NCBI GenBank assembly: GCA_037140375.1
Contig: JBAXER010000092.1
Span: 1-9,664 of the forward strand
Source: WLMZ01 sp037140375
GTDB lineage: Bacteria; Actinomycetota; Acidimicrobiia; Acidimicrobiales; Ilumatobacteraceae
DNA length: 9,664 nt
Reading direction: 5' to 3'
Below are positions 6,235-9,664 of this stretch, one piece after another (position 1 is the first letter of the stretch; every line of letters starts with the position of its first letter). The translations under genes and the position numbers were made by a program. A model generated the notes under the pieces. That model did no database searches. It saw only the letters and a list, made by a program, of their open reading frames with translations, and was not told the origin of the DNA.

Positions 6235-6927
6235 ATGGCTGAACTCACTCGTCTCCGAGCACGATCTGCTTTTCGGCGACGACTCATTGTGGCCACAACA
6301 ACTGTCGTGGCTGCCTCGATTGTCTTCACCTATCCGGCCAGCGCAAACAATGCTGGCAAGCCACGAACGCTGACCGCTGCGGCAAGCGGCCTCGGCACCG
6401 CATTCGCCGGCAGTGGCTTACACATCACTGTTGAGCCAACGTCGCTGTCGCTGCTCTCGCCCAACCCAGCACTATCGCCGCCACGCCCCACTGCGCCGCT
6501 GCGCACTACAGAGCAGGGGTCTGGTGCCCAATCAGCTTCGATAGGAATGCCCGTGCACGTGCGGGTGCTGCCCGGAAAAGCTCAATGGCTCGTCGACACA
6601 TCCCCTGGAGCCGCGGCGCCCGGCAATACTCGAATCCTCGCCGGAACAGTGCTCTACGCCGTCGGAGACAACCGATCGTGGAAGCTGGTGGCACACGTCA
6701 GCGGCATCGACGGCGGGGTTGTGATCCCCGCGTGCGTGTCCACGGATACACCTCTCGAAGGCGACCTGCAGCGCGCAATTTCGGGCGACACCGTGACCGC
6801 CGATGGTCAAGGGATCGTGGTTTGTGAGGGCATGCAGGGCCAATCCGGCGGTGTCTTTTCTGTGTCGCTCGACGTGGAAGGCCGCGTCACCGGCGACATC
6901 GCCATCACGGTGGAACTGGTTCTCTAA
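6235..6927 (+). CDS. Secreted protein, paralog 3
   Basis: A 230-residue protein of unrecognised family with a Sec signal peptide: RRR, then LIVATTTVVAASIVF, with cleavage motif ASA-N at 36-38. A small-residue and Pro-rich linker follows, with the motif ITVEP, the segment QGSGA shared with paralog 2, and the common domain: VHVRVLPGKAQWLVD, TRILAGTVLYAVGDN..WKLVAHVSG, SGGVFSVSLDVEG, ITVEL. Cys167 and Cys197 again lie 30 apart, probably as a disulfide. This copy resembles paralog 1 more closely in the KAQWL region and paralog 2 in the signal and leader. The ATG at 6235 aligns with the start of paralog 2 relative to the leader; an upstream ATG at 6199 would lie inside a conserved hairpin. The ribosome-binding site is weak (GGCGGAAA), which fits control by the leader. 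Confidence 0.84.
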   Translation: MAELTRLRARSAFRRRLIVATTTVVAASIVFTYPASANNAGKPRTLTAAASGLGTAFAGSGLHITVEPTSLSLLSPNPALSPPRPTAPLRTTEQGSGAQSASIGMPVHVRVLPGKAQWLVDTSPGAAAPGNTRILAGTVLYAVGDNRSWKLVAHVSGIDGGVVIPACVSTDTPLEGDLQRAISGDTVTADGQGIVVCEGMQGQSGGVFSVSLDVEGRVTGDIAITVELVL

Positions 6928-6939
6928 ACCGTTCAGTTT

Positions 6940-6953
6940 GGGACTTTGGTCCC
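6940..6953 (+). terminator. Weak hairpin after paralog 3
   Basis: GGGAC-TTTG-GTCCC forms a 5-bp stem 13 bp after the paralog 3 stop. No run of T follows, so it is at best a weak or factor-assisted terminator, or an RNA 3' end protector. The rest of 6928-7028 holds nothing else I can name. Confidence 0.25.
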
Positions 6954-7028
6954 GAGCCACGCGTGCATTTGGCCCGGCTCTGCTGAGCACTTCCTGCCTA
7001 GCGTTACAGGTGGTTAAAGGAGTGTGCG

Positions 7029-7208
7029 ATGAGGTATCGAGCAGCTCTACATGGCGTGGGTTCAGCGCGCCGATCTGCGGTCGCGTTTCAAGCACCCAGA
7101 AGCGTCTTCAAGATTTTCTTCGGATTTTGTCAAGAAAGCTTCTTTAGTCCCGACGAGTTCGCGCCGATAGATCTTTGTCCAACCAGTCGGCGAGCAAGCT
7201 ATGTCTGA
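7029..7208 (+). CDS. Possible small ORF, 59 aa
   Basis: An ATG at 7029 is preceded by AAAGGAG (7016-7022) with a 6-nt spacer, the strongest ribosome-binding site in the window along with that of paralog 1. The frame runs 59 codons to TGA 7206-7208 (begins MRYRAALHGVGSARR, then a Phe-rich middle with KIFFGFCQESFF). It has two cysteines and no recognisable domain; it is not a WhiB protein, which needs four. Its codons (AGA, ATA, several TTT) and lower G+C are unlike the neighbours, which argues against a long-conserved gene. It ends 31 bp before the preferred start of the regulator, so it could be a leader peptide. It could also be a relic or chance. Confidence 0.33.
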   Translation: MRYRAALHGVGSARRSAVAFQAPRSVFKIFFGFCQESFFSPDEFAPIDLCPTSRRASYV

Positions 7209-7239
7209 CTGGCATCTACCTCATAGGGAAGAACCTGTC

Positions 7240-8013
7240 ATGGCTGAACCTGATGCACAACTTGCACCTCGAGTACTGATCGCTGTTGGCGATCCACTAC
7301 TTCGTCGTGTTGCTTCTACCGGTCTTCGCGACCGCGGTTTCTCGGTAAGCGCAACGAACGAAGAGTCAGCAGCAATCGTGCTCGCTCGCTCGTTCACCCC
7401 CGACGTGATCTTGGTGGACTTGCTCCTCCACGGCCCCGGCGGCGGCACCTTGTTCGATGCGCTTCGCGCTTCGGCTGATTGCTACGTGGTGGGCCTTGCT
7501 CCACCAGATTCAGAAGACTCTCGCATCCGTGCGCTGCGTGCTGGCGCTGACGATGCTGTCTCGCTGCCGATCTCGGCCGACGAGCTCGCAGCCCGATGCC
7601 AGGCACTCCTTCGCCGGCCGCGTCAGCTGCACGCACGTTGGGACCCAATGGCGGCCTCGATGGTTCGCATCGGGCCACTCCAGATCGACCTTGGTCGCAA
7701 GGAGTTGCGTGTTCGCAACCACGATGTTCCTGTCACCCGCATTGAGTTCGCTCTCTTCGAGCAGCTGTGCCGCAGGCCATCAGAAGTGTGCTCACGTGTG
7801 CACTTGCTCGAGCAGGTGTGGGGCCCCAACTGGGTTGGCGACACACATGTGGTCGATGTGCACTTGTCGAACCTTCGCCGCAAGCTGCAGCAGAACGCAC
7901 CCGAACTTCGGTTCATTCATACGGTGCGCGGCATTGGCTTCAGGTTGAGCAACGACTTGCTTCGTGCAGAGCGCGACCGGCGCGAAGACGATGCACTGAG
8001 TGCATCAGCCTGA
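7240..8013 (+). CDS. OmpR-family winged-helix regulator with degenerate receiver
   Basis: A two-domain regulator of 257 residues. The receiver domain (about 11-125) keeps the fold pattern and the phospho-acceptor position (VILVD, Asp60) but lacks the rest of the active site: the usual acidic pair is Val16-Gly17 (VLIAVGDP), the Thr/Ser is Leu86 (VVGLAPPD) and the Lys is Leu109 (DAVSLPIS). The DNA-binding winged helix (about 140-236) is typical, with RIEFALFEQL, VWGPNWVGDTHVVDVHLSNLRRKL and the wing RFIHTVRGIGFRL. It probably binds DNA without normal phosphorylation, as other atypical receivers do. No histidine kinase is in the window. ATG 7240 is preferred because AGGGAA (7225-7230) precedes it; ATG 7201 would add 13 residues and has no ribosome-binding site. 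It lies downstream of the secreted-protein genes and converges on imuB with 15 bp between. Confidence 0.9.
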   Translation: MAEPDAQLAPRVLIAVGDPLLRRVASTGLRDRGFSVSATNEESAAIVLARSFTPDVILVDLLLHGPGGGTLFDALRASADCYVVGLAPPDSEDSRIRALRAGADDAVSLPISADELAARCQALLRRPRQLHARWDPMAASMVRIGPLQIDLGRKELRVRNHDVPVTRIEFALFEQLCRRPSEVCSRVHLLEQVWGPNWVGDTHVVDVHLSNLRRKLQQNAPELRFIHTVRGIGFRLSNDLLRAERDRREDDALSASA

Positions 8014-8028
8014 GTTGAAAGAACGGCG

Positions 8029-9645
8029 TTACGAGTACACAGCGGTGATCCACCACTGTTGCTGCTCGACCACGACCAGCAGCGCCTCGCCGCTGCTGGT
8101 CGTGAACTGAAATCGGGCCATGCGACGATGCTGGCGGGAATCCCACCAGCGTTCGTCGATGGGCCACGGTCCGGCCCACGCCGCGATGGTCTCGGCGGGC
8201 CGACCACGCACTGAAACCGTGTGCGGCGGCGCACTGAGCACACCGCGACCGTTGACCCTGACTACGTGTCCGGCCGCATCGAACACTTCGGCTGGCACCG
8301 ACTCGGCCATCACGGTTGCCGGAGATGGCGCTGGCAGGTGACCCGGCCACGGAGCCTCGACCACGGCAAGCCGTTCGGTTGGTTCGGTGACATCGGCGGC
8401 GTCGATACACACCCACGCATAGGCATCGCCAGGCTGACGCCCGCCGCGCCATGCCGGAACAAACACCTGTTGTTCCCCCACAAGGCCCGCGACACGAGCC
8501 ACAGCACGAGCGGCCCATTCGTCGGCCTCGGTGCGACCTCCCCAAAACCCAAGTTGGCTGCCGTCGTCGGAGCACACCTCATCGGGAGTGAAACGCATCA
8601 ACACGATGCCCCCGCTGAGTCCCCCCGGCTGCTGAATCCATCCGTCGAATTGCCAACGCACCCGTTCGACGATTGCGGCAACGCTGAGCCCATTGGGTCG
8701 ATACCACAAATGCTCGCTGCGTTCGCCGTGCTCGGTTTCGGCCGTCACAGACAAACGCGTGCAGACCCTGCCGTTGGCCACCAACAGATCGTGGAGTTGC
8801 TGTGCGAGTTGCTTGGCGGCAAACACCAACGGATCAAGGAGATGCACCGGATCTTCAAATGCCTGGGTCACAAAGAGCTCAGGCGGTGGGGCCACCGCAT
8901 CGGCGGCACGGTCGTCGCCGCCGCAGGCAATGCGATGCGCAAACACCCCTGGACGCCCGAACCGTGCCAACACATCGGCCGACGGTAGTGCCGCAAGGTC
9001 GCCGAGTCGGCGCACGCCAAGACGGCGAAACAAATCGATCAGATCACCAGACACATCGGCAATGTCGGCCAAGGTAGACACCGACAGCGGATCGAGAAAA
9101 GCGCGTGTGTCGTTGGGGCCGGACCCAATGATGACCGGCGCCACCACCGCAGCGTGTTGCCCCGCCGACTGCCGCGCAGCAACGCCAGCGGTGAAGCGAC
9201 CATCGGCAATGCCGATACCGGTGACCACATTGGGTACGGCCTCGATGACGAGTTGCGCCACGCGTTGAGCCATGGCCAGCTCGCCACCGAAGTAGCGCGA
9301 TGGGCCACGCGCCAAGAACGTGAGCGAACCCGGTTCAGTGGTTTCGAGACGCGGCACCATCTGCGCAACGCTGCGCACTGCAGCTTCGAACTCGCGACCA
9401 TCGCGCGCTGGATCGTGATCGATGAGCCGCAACGACGGGCAGATCCGTTGTGCCTCGCGGCGGCGATGCCCCTGACGCACCCCCGCCGTGGCCGCAGCAG
9501 GTGTGCGGGCAACAACACGGTTCGCGTAGAGCACTGCAACTGGTTCGAGCGGCGACGCCCCTGCAGCGACCACCGACCAATCGGGGCACCACAGCACCGC
9601 CAACCGCGGCGGCGCATCGCCGTATGCAACAGGGCGCGCCGGCAC
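8029..9645 (-). CDS. imuB: ImuB, catalytically inactive Y-family polymerase-like mutasome protein
   Basis: ImuB is the hub of the SOS mutasome, bridging DnaE2, ImuA' and the beta clamp. The 538-residue product matches mycobacterial ImuB along its length as I recall it: LAVLWCPDW at the N terminus, ANRVVARTPAAATAGVRQGH, RRREAQRICPSL, the fingers/palm region, a DNA-binding helix-hairpin-helix part (about 209-230), a little-finger region, and the C-terminal WAGPWPIDERWWD. The acidic residues of active Y-family enzymes are missing: the SIDE-type motif is replaced by TTEPGSLTF. A clamp-binding motif QLGFWG is at 364-369 (8539-8556). The GTG at 9645 is the only start codon seen, but the frame is open to the window edge, so a start further upstream cannot be excluded. 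Its promoter, and a possible LexA box, lie outside the window. Confidence 0.94.
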   Translation of the reverse strand: MPARPVAYGDAPPRLAVLWCPDWSVVAAGASPLEPVAVLYANRVVARTPAAATAGVRQGHRRREAQRICPSLRLIDHDPARDGREFEAAVRSVAQMVPRLETTEPGSLTFLARGPSRYFGGELAMAQRVAQLVIEAVPNVVTGIGIADGRFTAGVAARQSAGQHAAVVAPVIIGSGPNDTRAFLDPLSVSTLADIADVSGDLIDLFRRLGVRRLGDLAALPSADVLARFGRPGVFAHRIACGGDDRAADAVAPPPELFVTQAFEDPVHLLDPLVFAAKQLAQQLHDLLVANGRVCTRLSVTAETEHGERSEHLWYRPNGLSVAAIVERVRWQFDGWIQQPGGLSGGIVLMRFTPDEVCSDDGSQLGFWGGRTEADEWAARAVARVAGLVGEQQVFVPAWRGGRQPGDAYAWVCIDAADVTEPTERLAVVEAPWPGHLPAPSPATVMAESVPAEVFDAAGHVVRVNGRGVLSAPPHTVSVRGRPAETIAAWAGPWPIDERWWDSRQHRRMARFQFTTSSGEALLVVVEQQQWWITAVYS

Positions 9646-9664
9646 CGGATTCAGCCGACCTGCT

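Noticed and set aside
6940..6953. Strong intrinsic terminator after paralog 3
   Set aside because: The stem is only 5 bp and no T-run follows, so it is kept only as a weak candidate.
7029..7208. Small ORF as a WhiB-type iron-sulfur regulator
   Set aside because: It has only two cysteines and none of the WhiB spacing or the C-terminal glycine-containing turn.
8398..8409. Third partial copy of the leader core (GGCGTCGATACA)
   Set aside because: It is in the imuB coding sequence, explained by its codons, and has none of the flanking hairpins.
9326..9336. Perfect palindrome GAACC-C-GGTTC as a second SOS box
   Set aside because: It lies deep in the imuB coding region and its spacing does not fit the LexA box.
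1..9664. CRISPR arrays, tRNA or rRNA genes, insertion sequences, integrases
   Set aside because: I saw no regularly spaced repeats, no recognisable tRNA or rRNA segments, no transposase or integrase motifs, and no terminal inverted repeats with target duplications.

Overview
The window looks like a chromosomal segment of a moderately high G+C actinobacterium (Actinomycetota). Two genes support this. The error-prone polymerase DnaE2 and the Y-family-like protein ImuB both read like the mycobacterial mutasome proteins along their whole length, and the dnaE2 promoter carries an actinobacterial-type LexA box. G+C looks lower than in mycobacteria or streptomycetes, so a lineage such as Acidimicrobiia is possible; that is an inference, not something shown.

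Layout from left to right. A 5'-truncated Nudix hydrolase gene (+) meets dnaE2 (-) end to end. dnaE2 is preceded by a LexA/SOS box with an adjacent -10-like hexamer, and then by a second Nudix hydrolase gene (-). A 126-bp divergent promoter region follows. Next is a run of + strand genes: three paralogous secreted or membrane-anchored proteins of unrecognised family, each with an export signal, a variable linker and one shared C-terminal domain with two cysteines exactly 30 residues apart. Then come a gene-poor stretch with a possible 59-residue ORF and an OmpR-type regulator whose receiver domain has lost most of its phosphorylation residues. The last gene is imuB (-), convergent with the regulator and ending near the right edge.

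How the genes relate. dnaE2 and imuB are two parts of the SOS mutagenesis system (ImuA'/ImuB/DnaE2) and lie on the same strand, about 4.1 kb apart. Two Nudix hydrolases flank dnaE2 and could be linked to nucleotide-pool cleaning, though nothing in the sequence proves it. The block between dnaE2 and imuB is a separate module: triplicated exported proteins plus an atypical regulator.

The most novel signal is non-coding. The second and third exported-protein genes each have a leader of about 108 nt with the same architecture: an identical 20-nt core, then two hairpins at nearly the same spacing whose stems differ by pair-preserving changes, then a similar ribosome-binding region. This looks like a structured RNA regulatory element. 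I could not match it from memory to a known riboswitch class.
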